From Bradyrhizobium sp. Ec3.3 (lineage in GTDB: Bacteria; Pseudomonadota; Alphaproteobacteria; Rhizobiales; Xanthobacteraceae): a stretch of 64,000 bases of DNA. The DNA lies in NCBI RefSeq assembly GCF_000472925.1, contig NZ_AXAS01000025.1, positions 81,345 to 145,344 of the forward strand, written 5' to 3'. Positions 8,349 through 16,410 of the stretch are shown in pieces. The position numbers and the translations under genes are program-made. The notes beneath the pieces are model-generated. The model saw only the letters and a program-made list of their open reading frames with translations, had not been told where the DNA came from and made no database searches. Within the stretch, counting starts at the first letter, position 1. The number at the start of each line of letters is the position of its first letter.

Positions 8349-10012
8349 CAGCGCGACTTCTCCTGCGGCACAAAGTCCTTGCCCACCGTCATCGCGCGCG
8401 GATCGATCAGGCAATGCAGGATCGACGGCTTGCCCGACGCCAACGCGCGCTCGAAGGCCGGCGCAAACTCTTCCGTGCGCTCGACCCGCTCGCCATGGCC
8501 GCCGAACGCCTTTGCGTACATCGCAAAGTCCGGGTTCTTGAGCTGCGTGCCGACCACGCGGCCGGGATAGTCGCGCTCCTGGTGCATGCGGATGGTGCCG
8601 TATTGCGCATTGTCGATCACGACGACGATCAGGGCCGCGTCATACTGCACGGCGGTCGCGAACTCCTGGCCGTTCATCAGGAAGCAGCCGTCACCGGCAA
8701 ACGCGACGACGACGCGGCCCGGATATTGCCGCTTGGCAAGCACGCCCGCCGGCACGCCGTAGCCCATCGAGCCCGACGTCGGTGCGAGCTGCGCGGCGAA
8801 GGCGTGGAAGCGGTGATGGCGATGCAGCCAACCGGCATAGTTGCCGGCGCCGTTGCAGACGATCGCATCCTTCGGCAGCCGATCGCGCAGCCAGGTCATG
8901 ACTTGTCCATACTGGAACGAGCCCGGCAGCTCGCGCGCGGTCTCGGTCCAGGCAAGATAATCCGCATGCGCCTTGGCTGCTTCGCCTTTCCAGGCCGGCG
9001 CCGCCGCAGGCTTCAGCGTCTCGACGGCGGCTGCGAACGCAGCAGGCGTGGCCTGGATCGCGAGCGTCGGCTGATAGACGCGCCCGAGCTCTTCCGAGCC
9101 CGGATGGACGTGGATCAGCTTCTGGCTCGGTACAGGGATGTCGAACAGCGTGTAGGATGATGATGGCATTTCCGACATGCGGCCACCGATCAACAGAATG
9201 ACATCCGCGCCGGTGATGCGTGCCTTCAGGCCAGGGCTCGGCCCGATGCCGAGATCGCCGGCATAGTGCGAATGATCGGCGTCGATCAGCGATGCCCGGC
9301 GGAACGAGGTCGCGACTGGCAGATCGAACCGCTCCGCGAAGCGCGCGATGCCCTTGGCTGCTTCTGCGGTCCAGCCGGAGCCACCGAGAACGACGAGCGG
9401 GGATTTTGCGCCGGCAAGCATCGCAGTCAGACGTTCGAGATCGGCCGGCGCCGGCCAGCTCACGGCCGGCTCGACGCGCGGCGCATCGGCAACCGCCGCC
9501 GTCTCGGTCAGCATGTTCTCGGGCAGCGCGATCACGACGGGACCGGGGCGGCCCTGCATCGCGACGCGGAACGCGCGCGCGACGAGCTCGGGAATCCGAT
9601 CGGGACGATCGATCTCGACCGCCCACTTCGCCATGGTGCCGAACACCGCCTTGTAGTCGAGCTCCTGGAACGCCTCGCGCTCGCGCATGCCGGTGTCAAC
9701 CTGGCCGACGAACAGGATCATCGGAGTGGAATCCTGCATCGCGATGTGGACGCCGTGGCTGGCATTGGTCGCGCCCGGACCACGGGTGACGAAGCAGACG
9801 CCTGGCCGTCCCGTGAGCTTGCCGTAGGCTTCCGCCATCATCGCGGCGCCGCCTTCGGCGCGACAGATCATCACGTCGATCGGGCTGTCATGCAGCGCAT
9901 CCAGCGCGGCGAGATAGCTCTCGCCCGGCACGCAGGTGACGCGCTCGACGCCTTGCGCGACCAGCTGGTCGATCAGGATCTGGCCCCCGGTGCGGGCGTT
10001 ACGAATGGTCAT
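8348..10012 (-). CDS. Thiamine-diphosphate-dependent enzyme (acetolactate synthase / 2-oxoacid decarboxylase family)
   Basis: This 554-residue protein has the three-domain layout of the ThDP family. The N-terminal pyrimidine domain carries the catalytic glutamate Glu53 in RAEGGAAMMA. A central domain follows, and the C-terminal diphosphate domain has the metal motif beginning GDGCFLMNGQEF. Acetolactate synthase itself is less likely without a regulatory subunit. Next to a D-amino-acid dehydrogenase and a hydroxyacid dehydrogenase, a 2-oxo acid decarboxylase or carboligase is plausible. A remnant of an aminotransferase gene directly upstream recalls the arginine-transaminase pair AruH/AruI of Pseudomonas, but that link is only suggestive. 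Confidence 0.85.
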   Translation of the reverse strand: MTIRNARTGGQILIDQLVAQGVERVTCVPGESYLAALDALHDSPIDVMICRAEGGAAMMAEAYGKLTGRPGVCFVTRGPGATNASHGVHIAMQDSTPMILFVGQVDTGMREREAFQELDYKAVFGTMAKWAVEIDRPDRIPELVARAFRVAMQGRPGPVVIALPENMLTETAAVADAPRVEPAVSWPAPADLERLTAMLAGAKSPLVVLGGSGWTAEAAKGIARFAERFDLPVATSFRRASLIDADHSHYAGDLGIGPSPGLKARITGADVILLIGGRMSEMPSSSYTLFDIPVPSQKLIHVHPGSEELGRVYQPTLAIQATPAAFAAAVETLKPAAAPAWKGEAAKAHADYLAWTETARELPGSFQYGQVMTWLRDRLPKDAIVCNGAGNYAGWLHRHHRFHAFAAQLAPTSGSMGYGVPAGVLAKRQYPGRVVVAFAGDGCFLMNGQEFATAVQYDAALIVVVIDNAQYGTIRMHQERDYPGRVVGTQLKNPDFAMYAKAFGGHGERVERTEEFAPAFERALASGKPSILHCLIDPRAMTVGKDFVPQEKSR

Positions 10013-10021
10013 GACAGCTCC

Positions 10022-10110
10022 CTAAAAGGCTTTGGCGATGCGCTTGAGCGCGTCGCGCAAGTTTGTTCCGAGGTGGCGTAGGACAGGCGGACAGAGCACG
10101 CAAGATCGAA
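10022..10110 (-). pseudogene. C-terminal remnant of a class I/II aminotransferase, frameshifted
   Basis: The 148-bp gap between two operon genes encodes, on the minus strand, VRLSYATS (complement of 10069-10092). After a one-base frame change it continues NLRDALKRIAKAF and a TAG stop at 10022-10024. The first part is the very conserved substrate-carboxylate segment of class I aminotransferases; the second is the usual C-terminal helix of such enzymes. No other aminotransferase sequence is seen upstream before the dehydrogenase stop at 10161. I read it as the tail of a deleted gene. Confidence 0.65.
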
Positions 10111-10160
10111 GGGCTTCCCGTATCCTGCGCGGGCATCATGCCCGTCCCCGAAGTTTGCAA

Positions 10161-11078
10161 CTACCGGCCGCTCGCGATGATGCGGCGGCAATGATCCAGC
10201 GCCGCACCGATCAGATTGTCGCTCGCCTCCGGCGTGCGGAATGCCGAATGCGCCGACAGCGTCACGTTCGCAAGCTTGGTCAGCGGATGGCCTGCCGGCA
10301 GCGGCTCGACGGTGAAGACGTCGAGGCCGGCATGCCCGATGTGGCCTGAGCGCAGCGCCTCGATCATGGCGTCTTCATCGACGACGGCGCCGCGCGCCGT
10401 GTTGATGAGGATGCTGCCTGGACGCATCATCGCGATGCGCTCGCGGGAGAGGAAGTTTTTGGTCTCGTCATTGAGCAGCAGATGCAGCGAGATGACGTGG
10501 CTCTCCGCCAGCAGCTTTTCCAGCGGAACGAAGCCGACGCCCGGATGCGTCTTCGGCGTCCGGTTCCAGGCGATCACCTTCATGCCGCAGCCGAGCGCCA
10601 TGCGCGCGGCTTCCGCCGCGATGCCGCCAAAACCGATCAGGCCGAGCGTCTTGCCGGTGAGTTGGAGGGCGTCGCGGCGCAGCCAGTTGCCCTCGCGCAT
10701 GCCGCGATCCATCTCGCCAAAACCTTTTGCGGAGGCCCACATCAGCGCGATCGCACATTCGGCGACCGCGGTGTCGCCATAGCCCTTGATGGTGTGGACA
10801 GCGATGCCGTGCTGGCCAAGCTCGTCCGGATTCATGTAGCTGCGCGCGCCGGTGCCGAGGAAGACGACGTGCTTCAGAGCCGCGCACTTCGCGGCAACTG
10901 CCGTCGGCACCGCAGTGTGGTCGACGATCATGATCTCCACGCCGTCCAGGAGGCGTGGCAGGTCGTCGGGCGAGATTGCCGGGTTGCGGTTGATGCCGAC
11001 CGGGAGGCTGTCCGCACGCAGCAGCTTTTCGGTGACGGCGGCAAGCGTGTCGTTGGCATCGACGAACAGGGCACGCAT
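10161..11078 (-). CDS. D-2-hydroxyacid dehydrogenase (NAD-dependent)
   Basis: This 305-residue enzyme is expected to interconvert a 2-hydroxy acid and a 2-oxo acid. The Rossmann motif GLIGFGGIA appears near residue 145. The catalytic Arg is in INTARGAVVDE, and a His in LSAHSAFRT takes the place of the usual active-site histidine. It resembles phosphoglycerate/hydroxypyruvate dehydrogenase relatives but is shorter than SerA. It is the first gene of the minus-strand operon and is divergent from the binding protein at 11195, so the 116-bp interval probably holds both promoters. Confidence 0.87.
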   Translation of the reverse strand: MRALFVDANDTLAAVTEKLLRADSLPVGINRNPAISPDDLPRLLDGVEIMIVDHTAVPTAVAAKCAALKHVVFLGTGARSYMNPDELGQHGIAVHTIKGYGDTAVAECAIALMWASAKGFGEMDRGMREGNWLRRDALQLTGKTLGLIGFGGIAAEAARMALGCGMKVIAWNRTPKTHPGVGFVPLEKLLAESHVISLHLLLNDETKNFLSRERIAMMRPGSILINTARGAVVDEDAMIEALRSGHIGHAGLDVFTVEPLPAGHPLTKLANVTLSAHSAFRTPEASDNLIGAALDHCRRIIASGR

Positions 11079-11194
11079 GGGACTGATCTTTCCTCTTCCG
11101 GACTAAAAATACCGTATTGCATTTTAATCTGAATACAGAAATAGTCCAGAAGCCGGGTTGGATGTTCAAGGGGTAACTGCCCAGGAGAACTGCC

Positions 11195-12031
11195 ATGAAT
11201 CGCAGGGACGCACTCACCACCGTCGCCCTCGCCGGCGCTGCGATGGCCGCAGCCACCTCGGCCAAGGCTGACACCGCACCAGGCTCCACTCTCGACCGGA
11301 TCAAGAAGAGTGGCGTGTTGCGGATCGCGGTCATCGCCGGCCAGGATCCCTATTTCCACAAGGACCTCACCACCAATCAATGGTCGGGCGCCTGCATCGA
11401 CATGGCGAATGACATCGCCGGCAAGCTCGGTGCCAAAGTCGAGACGCTGGAGTCCACCTGGGGCAACCAGATCCTCGACCTCCAGGCCGAGAAGATCGAC
11501 CTCGCCTTTGCCGTGAACCCGACGCCCGAGCGCGCGCTGGTCATCGACTTCTCTTCGCCCATCCTGGTGCACTCCTTCACCGTCATCACCAAGAAGGGTT
11601 TTGCCAAGCCGCAGACCTGGGCCGAGATCAACAAGCCAGAGGTCAAGATCGCCGTCGACATCGGCTCGACGCATGAGACGATCGCGCGGCGCTATTGCCC
11701 GAAGGCGACGATCCTCGGCTTCAAGGAACGCAACGAGGCGATCCTCGCCGTGTCCACCGGACGGGCGGACTGCAACATATCGCTCGCCGTGCTTTCGGTC
11801 GCGACCTTGAAGAAGAATCCGACGCTCGGCGAGCTCGCGGTGCCGCGGCCGCTGCTCACGCTGCCAACCAATCTCGGCATCCGCGCCGAAGGCGATCGGC
11901 GCTACAAGGATTTCCTCAGCGCCTGGGCCGACTACAACCGCGCACTCGGCCAGACCCGCGAGTGGCTGCTCAAGGCTTTTGAAACCGTCGGCCTCAGCGC
12001 CGAGGACATCCCCGGCGAAATTCAATTCTGA
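11195..12031 (+). CDS. Periplasmic amino-acid-type solute-binding protein (SBP_bac_3)
   Basis: This is a family 3 binding protein of 278 residues, typical of polar amino-acid ABC importers. It has an N-terminal export signal (MNRRDALTTVALAGAAMAAA, with a twin-arginine-like start), then LDRIKKSGVLRIAVI, the usual beginning of mature family 3 proteins. A purine-rich site (CCAGGAGAA) precedes the ATG. No permease or ATPase gene is near, so it is either an orphan receptor or works with a transporter encoded elsewhere. Its position suggests that it fetches the substrate of the adjoining amino/oxo acid operon. Confidence 0.88.
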   Translation: MNRRDALTTVALAGAAMAAATSAKADTAPGSTLDRIKKSGVLRIAVIAGQDPYFHKDLTTNQWSGACIDMANDIAGKLGAKVETLESTWGNQILDLQAEKIDLAFAVNPTPERALVIDFSSPILVHSFTVITKKGFAKPQTWAEINKPEVKIAVDIGSTHETIARRYCPKATILGFKERNEAILAVSTGRADCNISLAVLSVATLKKNPTLGELAVPRPLLTLPTNLGIRAEGDRRYKDFLSAWADYNRALGQTREWLLKAFETVGLSAEDIPGEIQF

Positions 12032-12135
12032 TCGCCACCTATGCGTGTCCGGGAGTTCGCGGCGCTCGAGCCGCAGTCGCTCCATGCCGGCTCGACCTCT
12101 CGTCATGAGGTCCGGTTTTTCGGAGGAGAAGAACC

Positions 12136-12864
12136 ATGAAGCTGCGTGGCGGCTACACGAACTACGGCGAGACGATCGGCATTCTGATGCTCGACACCCG
12201 CTTCCCGCGTCCACGCGGCGACATCGGCAACGCGCTCTCCTATGATTTTCCGGTGCGCTACAAGATCGTGCGCGGCGCCCATGCCACCAGGATCATGCGC
12301 GACCATCCCGACCCGACGCTGATCGAGCCGTTCATCGCAGCCGCTCGCGAGCTGGAGGCAGAAGGCGTGAAGGCGATCACGACGAGTTGCGGCTTTCTTG
12401 CGCCATTCCAGAAACAAATCACCGCCGCGGTGAACATTCCGGTCTTCACGTCGAGCCTGATCCAGGCGCCTCTGATCCACGCCATGCTGCCACCCGGCAA
12501 GGTCATCGGCCTCTTCACCGAGCGCGGTCATCACATGAACGAGGGGCATTTCCGCGGCGTCGGCTGGTCGCAGGACGAGATTTCCGTTCAAGTCCAGGGC
12601 ATGAAGGCTGACGCGCAGTTCCCCGCAACCTACATTCTGGGCCGGGAGGAATTGGACACCGATGTGCTGCGGGCCGAGATGATCGAGATGACGGAAGCCT
12701 TCATGGCGTCCTGCAAGAATCCCGGCGCAATTCTGTTCGAATGCACCAACATGTGTCCGTTCTCGAAGGACGTCGCCGAGGTGTCGGGCCTTCCGGTGTT
12801 CGACATCAACACGCTGATCCATTTCTTCTACCGTGCCGCCAATCCGGTCGCTTTCCTGCGCTAG
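12136..12864 (+). CDS. Aspartate/glutamate/hydantoin racemase-family protein (copy 2)
   Basis: This 242-residue protein is a paralogue of the one at 6330. Both share the start GILML(D/E)xRFPRxxGDxGN and two catalytic cysteines, here Cys85 in TTSCGF and Cys203 in FECTNMCP. The N-terminal half is well conserved between the copies; the middle and C-terminal parts differ, so they may act on different substrates. It follows the binding protein by 104 bp on the same strand and is probably co-transcribed. A GGAGGA sequence precedes the ATG. Confidence 0.85.
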   Translation: MKLRGGYTNYGETIGILMLDTRFPRPRGDIGNALSYDFPVRYKIVRGAHATRIMRDHPDPTLIEPFIAAARELEAEGVKAITTSCGFLAPFQKQITAAVNIPVFTSSLIQAPLIHAMLPPGKVIGLFTERGHHMNEGHFRGVGWSQDEISVQVQGMKADAQFPATYILGREELDTDVLRAEMIEMTEAFMASCKNPGAILFECTNMCPFSKDVAEVSGLPVFDINTLIHFFYRAANPVAFLR

Positions 12865-12900
12865 GCCTCGACCGCTCCCGAACTCATCACCTGTCAGCGC

Positions 12901-12919
12901 GCTGAACATCATGTTCAGC
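12901..12919. promoter_or_regulatory. Perfect 19-bp palindrome, candidate operator
   Basis: GCTGAACATCATGTTCAGC is a perfect inverted repeat (9-bp arms, one central base). It is 37 bp after the racemase stop and 81 bp before the hydrolase ATG at 13000. The almost absent loop argues against a terminator hairpin and for a protein-binding site upstream of the hydrolase. Confidence 0.5.
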
Positions 12920-12999
12920 CTGCGGAATCTCTTGGTCATTGACAGCAAAAGCCGGCATCGCCGACGTTCGCTGCACAAATATTCCCAAGGGAGGATCTC

Positions 13000-13950
13000 A
13001 TGATCACGCGGCATCCGCGCGTCATCGTCGGCGCAGCCGTAGCGGCAGCGCTCGCTCATTTTGCTATCGTCAGCCCGGCCGGGGCCGAGGAGAAGACGAT
13101 CAAGGGCGGCGTGCCGATCAACCTCGCTACCTTGCAGCCAGGCGTCACCTATACCGACATCCCGAACGGCTTTGCGCGGCCCCATCTGATGATGGACATC
13201 ATCAAGCCGGTCAGCGACAAGCCGGTGCCGGCGATCGTCTTCGTCTCCGGCAATGGCTGGCGCAGCATCGACCGCGCGGCGCTGGTCCCGCAACTCTCCC
13301 CGATCGCCAAGGCCGGGTACCTCGTCGCCGCGATCGACTACCGCATCATCGGCGAAGCGAACTTCCCGAAGCCGCTCGAAGACGTGAAGACCGCGATCCG
13401 CTTCCTGCGCGCCAATGCCAAGACCTACAACATCGATCCCGATCATATCGCCGTCTGGGGCAATTCCGCCGGCGGCCATCTGTCGGCGATGGCGGCGACC
13501 ACCGGCGAGATGAAGGAGTATGACAGCGACCGCTGGGCCGGCCAGTCCAGCGCCGTGCAGGCGGCGGTGATCTTCTACGGCCCGATGGACCTCTCCCATC
13601 GCATGGACGCCAGCGCCGTCAACGGCAGCCCGGGTATGTCGGTGGAGAGCGCCTTCCTCGGCTTCGACGCCAAGGATCCCGCCAACGCCGAAAAGGTGAA
13701 GAAGGCCAATCCGATCGCGCAGATCTCCGACATGACGCCGCCGATGCTGATCGTGCACGGCACCAAGGACATCGTCGTTCCCATCAGCGAGAGCGAGGAC
13801 CTTTACGCGGCGCTGACGGCGACCAAACGTCCCGTCACCTTCGTCCGGGTCGAAGGCTCCGGCCACAGCTTTGGCCAGATCAGCAGCAATCCGGAGGTGA
13901 TGGCCGAAGTGCTCGCCTTCTTCGACCGCACGCTGAAGGGCAAGCCCTGA
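13000..13950 (+). CDS. Secreted alpha/beta-hydrolase (esterase/lipase, BD-FAE-like)
   Basis: This is a 316-residue hydrolase with a Sec signal peptide (about residues 1-29, ending PAGA). The catalytic triad is readable: Ser156 in the nucleophile elbow GNSAGG, Asp257 in GTKDIVV and His289 in GSGHSF. The segment FVSGNGWRS takes the place of the oxyanion HGG motif. The family cleaves carboxylic esters, including acetyl or feruloyl groups on polysaccharides. It is preceded by AAGGGAGG at the usual distance. It stands alone, and the palindrome at 12901 may control it. Confidence 0.85.
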   Translation: MITRHPRVIVGAAVAAALAHFAIVSPAGAEEKTIKGGVPINLATLQPGVTYTDIPNGFARPHLMMDIIKPVSDKPVPAIVFVSGNGWRSIDRAALVPQLSPIAKAGYLVAAIDYRIIGEANFPKPLEDVKTAIRFLRANAKTYNIDPDHIAVWGNSAGGHLSAMAATTGEMKEYDSDRWAGQSSAVQAAVIFYGPMDLSHRMDASAVNGSPGMSVESAFLGFDAKDPANAEKVKKANPIAQISDMTPPMLIVHGTKDIVVPISESEDLYAALTATKRPVTFVRVEGSGHSFGQISSNPEVMAEVLAFFDRTLKGKP

Positions 13951-14039
13951 GCTCACTCGGGGAAAGCCGTCGATGTCAGCTTCCGGCGACCAAGCGAAAA
14001 TCGGGCGGGCTTATTTGACTGACCGAGCCGTCTGCACAC

Positions 14040-14468
14040 TCACTGACAAACGAGTACGGGGATTCTCGCCTGCGTCAGCACCTTGTTTGTCACGCTGCCG
14101 ATGAGAAGCATGGAAAGCCCGCTGCGCCCATGCGATGACATGACGATGAGATCGCAGCCCTTGTCCTCGGCTGCTGCGATGATGGCTTGATGGGGGTGTC
14201 CGCTCTCCACCTGAATCGTCTCGCAGGAAACACCAGCCGCCTTGGCCGCATTTGCCGCGCGATCCAACACGCTCCTGGCCTGTTCCTTGCGCAGCTCGGC
14301 ATATGTTGCGACGGCTTCAAGGAACCGCCCCGTCAATTCGGAAAACGGTTCCACGACGAAGATCACGGATACCTTGGCTCCAAGGGATTTCGCCAGCGCC
14401 AGCCCATGCGCCACCCCATGTTCCGCTAGCTCCGACCCATCCGTCGGAATGAGAATATGCCGGTACAT
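14040..14468 (-). CDS. Universal stress protein, UspA family
   Basis: This 142-residue single-domain UspA protein starts MYRHILIPTDGSELA, a typical first strand and nucleotide-binding loop. It ends with the ATP-loop pattern SSHG-x9-GS (SSHGRSGLSMLLIGS), followed by KVLTQARIPVLV. Such proteins are cytoplasmic and are induced under stress or low oxygen. Its start codon is 70 bp from an FNR/FixK-type box at 14538-14551, a distance that would allow activation at about -40, so microoxic control is likely. Confidence 0.93.
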   Translation of the reverse strand: MYRHILIPTDGSELAEHGVAHGLALAKSLGAKVSVIFVVEPFSELTGRFLEAVATYAELRKEQARSVLDRAANAAKAAGVSCETIQVESGHPHQAIIAAAEDKGCDLIVMSSHGRSGLSMLLIGSVTNKVLTQARIPVLVCQ

Positions 14469-14537
14469 GCATCACCTCCCGATTGTCCGGACTTATCCCT
14501 GCCCTCCGAAGGTTGAGCCCGCGTTCCAGATACCGTC

Positions 14538-14551
14538 TTGAGATAAATCAA
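14538..14551. promoter_or_regulatory. FNR/FixK-type box (TTGA-N6-TCAA)
   Basis: TTGAGATAAATCAA matches the symmetrical consensus TTGA-N6-TCAA used by FixK2, FixK and FNR-type activators. It lies in the divergent interval between uspA (start 14468) and the small secreted protein (start 14662). Its centre is about 76 bp from the first and 117 bp from the second start codon, which is suitable for class II activation of uspA. Confidence 0.65.
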
Positions 14552-14661
14552 TCTTTTTGCGCGACGCCGACGGCTGAACGGCCGGCCACCTTCCTCGGAG
14601 TGCAACGAATTGCGGTCAGCCAAGTTGATGATGGTTGGAAGTTGCGGATTGGAGCAACGTC

Positions 14662-14868
14662 ATGTCTATGGCCAGAATTCCTGCAGCGGTTCTCGTGATT
14701 GGTGCGATATCACTCGGCGCACCTGCGATGGCTGCCCCGATCACTCCTTTGTCTTCGAGCGCCAAGCCGGTGGTGCAGGAGAGTGACGTCGTCCAAGTGC
14801 GCTGGCACTGGGGCCATTGGCACGGCGGAAGCTATCGGTGCACGCCCTACTGTCGTTGGGGCGGCTAG
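14662..14868 (+). CDS. Tiny secreted His/Trp/Gly-rich protein
   Basis: This 68-residue protein has a clear Sec signal peptide (about residues 1-24, cut after APAMA), leaving a mature peptide of about 44 residues. The tail RWHWGHWHGGSYRCTPYC is rich in His, Trp and Gly and has two cysteines four residues apart. That suggests metal or heme binding, or a disulfide. GGAG seven bases before the ATG supports this start over an in-frame one at 14635. It lies divergent from uspA across the FixK-like box. I do not recognise a named family. Confidence 0.65.
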   Translation: MSMARIPAAVLVIGAISLGAPAMAAPITPLSSSAKPVVQESDVVQVRWHWGHWHGGSYRCTPYCRWGG

Positions 14869-14932
14869 TGTGAACCAGGTGGATACGGCCGCGAACCGCT
14901 AGGCCACATACGACATTGCTCCCGTCATTGCC

Positions 14933-16336
14933 CTACAGTGGCAGCGGCTTCGAAGGAAGCAGCGTGACGGCCGAGAGGGTTCCCAATCCACAGACCATGG
15001 CCGCGCCCGCGAAGAGCAACATGTAGGCGTCGGCCCGATCCGCAGTACTGAGCAAGGCACCCAGTGCGGCAATGCCGATGGCAAAGCTCGCTTGTCGCAC
15101 GACGACGGTGGCAGCCGACGCCATGCCCGCCTGCTCGATTGGTGCCAACGCGACCACGGCGCCGGATAGCTGAGGATGGGCCAGGGCGGCTCCAGTGCCG
15201 CTCAGGAACATTGCTGCCACGACCAACCATGATGGCGGCGGATCGTTTGAAATCAGCGCTGCAATGAAGGTCGCGCTCCCCGTGGTCATGAGGGAAAGGG
15301 CCAATACGAAATGCCGTCGCCATCCAAGCGCGGTGACGCTCCGGCCGCCGACCGGTGGCAACAACAACATTGGAAGGGTTGCCGCGAGCATGACTATTCC
15401 GCCTGCATCGTCACTTAGGCCGAAAGCGGTGGCGAGAAACGGCGGCAGGTAGACGAGCAAAGCCCAATACCCAATCGAGACCGATGTGAGGAGCAGTGCT
15501 ATCCCCGCCATCGCCCTGTTCAAGAACACAGCCGGATCGAAGATGGGTTGGGCGCGCCTACGTTGCTGGAGGACGAAGGCACCGAGCAGCAAAATGGCAA
15601 AGCCAGACCCCGACCAAAACGCCATCGGCGAAGATCGACCATGCAGCAGAGACTCGATCAGCATGAAGAGGGCGCCGGTGAGGATGGCCATTCCGGAAAC
15701 GTCGACGGGGCGCGGCAAAGCTTCACGCGCGTCGTTCACGACACGCGGGACACTCCATGCGACAAGGGCGCACGCAGGAATGTTTGCCAGGAATATCCAT
15801 CGCCATCCGAACCAGGACGCGACGATGCCGCCGAGCGTTGGCCCCAATGCCATCGCTATTCCGGACATGACGCCAAGCCAGGAAAAGGCACGTGTCCGCG
15901 ACACCGCCTGCGGATATGTCGTGGCGATCAGAGCGATGCCACCAGTGATCACGAAGGCGGCCCCAACACCCTGGGCCGCGCGTGCAAGCGACAGCGACAG
16001 GCCATCCCATGCCAGGGCGCACATCAGAGATGCCGCAGCGAATACGAGGTTGCCGCGCAGCATCGCCTTGCGACGGCCGTATCGGTCGGACAGCGCTCCG
16101 GCGACCAAGAGCGAGCCTGTGAACGCAAGGCTGTAGGCATCCATGAGCCACGCATAGCCGGCGATTCCGAGCTCCAGTTCGCGCGAAATTGCCGGTAAGG
16201 CGACGACGACCGCTGTGACGTCGAAATTGCTCAAGAAACCGGCCAAGCCCAAAGCAAGCGCCGGCCACATGGAAATCGGCTGCGCAGTTTCCATCGATCT
16301 GGCTTGTGGTTGGCTCGGCGACATCTCGACATTCAT
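14933..16336 (-). CDS. MFS drug/solute exporter, DHA2 (EmrB/QacA)-like
   Basis: This is a proton-driven major facilitator with about 14 hydrophobic segments. The conserved motif A after TM2 reads GALSDRYGRRKAM, and motif C-like glycine-rich helices follow, as in exporters of the DHA2 family. It has 467 residues from the ATG at 16336; in-frame ATGs at 16372, 16321 and 16294 are alternatives. It is divergent from a LysR gene at 16411, which probably regulates it. The exported compound is unknown. Confidence 0.87.
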   Translation of the reverse strand: MNVEMSPSQPQARSMETAQPISMWPALALGLAGFLSNFDVTAVVVALPAISRELELGIAGYAWLMDAYSLAFTGSLLVAGALSDRYGRRKAMLRGNLVFAAASLMCALAWDGLSLSLARAAQGVGAAFVITGGIALIATTYPQAVSRTRAFSWLGVMSGIAMALGPTLGGIVASWFGWRWIFLANIPACALVAWSVPRVVNDAREALPRPVDVSGMAILTGALFMLIESLLHGRSSPMAFWSGSGFAILLLGAFVLQQRRRAQPIFDPAVFLNRAMAGIALLLTSVSIGYWALLVYLPPFLATAFGLSDDAGGIVMLAATLPMLLLPPVGGRSVTALGWRRHFVLALSLMTTGSATFIAALISNDPPPSWLVVAAMFLSGTGAALAHPQLSGAVVALAPIEQAGMASAATVVVRQASFAIGIAALGALLSTADRADAYMLLFAGAAMVCGLGTLSAVTLLPSKPLPL

Positions 16337-16375
16337 CTCGATCAAGAGTGATGGCCGAGAAAGCATGATCACCCG

Positions 16376-16391
16376 TTCACATCATCATGAA
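16376..16391. promoter_or_regulatory. Candidate LysR operator TTCA-N8-TGAA
   Basis: An inverted repeat TTCA-CATCATCA-TGAA lies in the short divergent interval between the MFS gene and its LysR neighbour. It fits the loose T-N11-A dyad of LysR binding sites. It would also overlap the start of the MFS frame if the far-upstream ATG at 16372 were used, another reason to prefer a later start. Confidence 0.35.
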
Positions 16392-16410
16392 TCTGGTTCA
16401 TAGTTACAGG

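Noticed and set aside
10009..10191. 60-codon minus-strand frame taken as a small gene
   Set aside because: Its only meaningful part is the aminotransferase-like VRLSYATS segment, which continues in another frame. I treat the stretch as a pseudogene remnant.
12103..13956. 617-codon open frame on the minus strand
   Set aside because: It is antisense to the racemase-like gene and the secreted hydrolase, which both have clear motifs and ribosome sites. The composition is that of a shadow frame.
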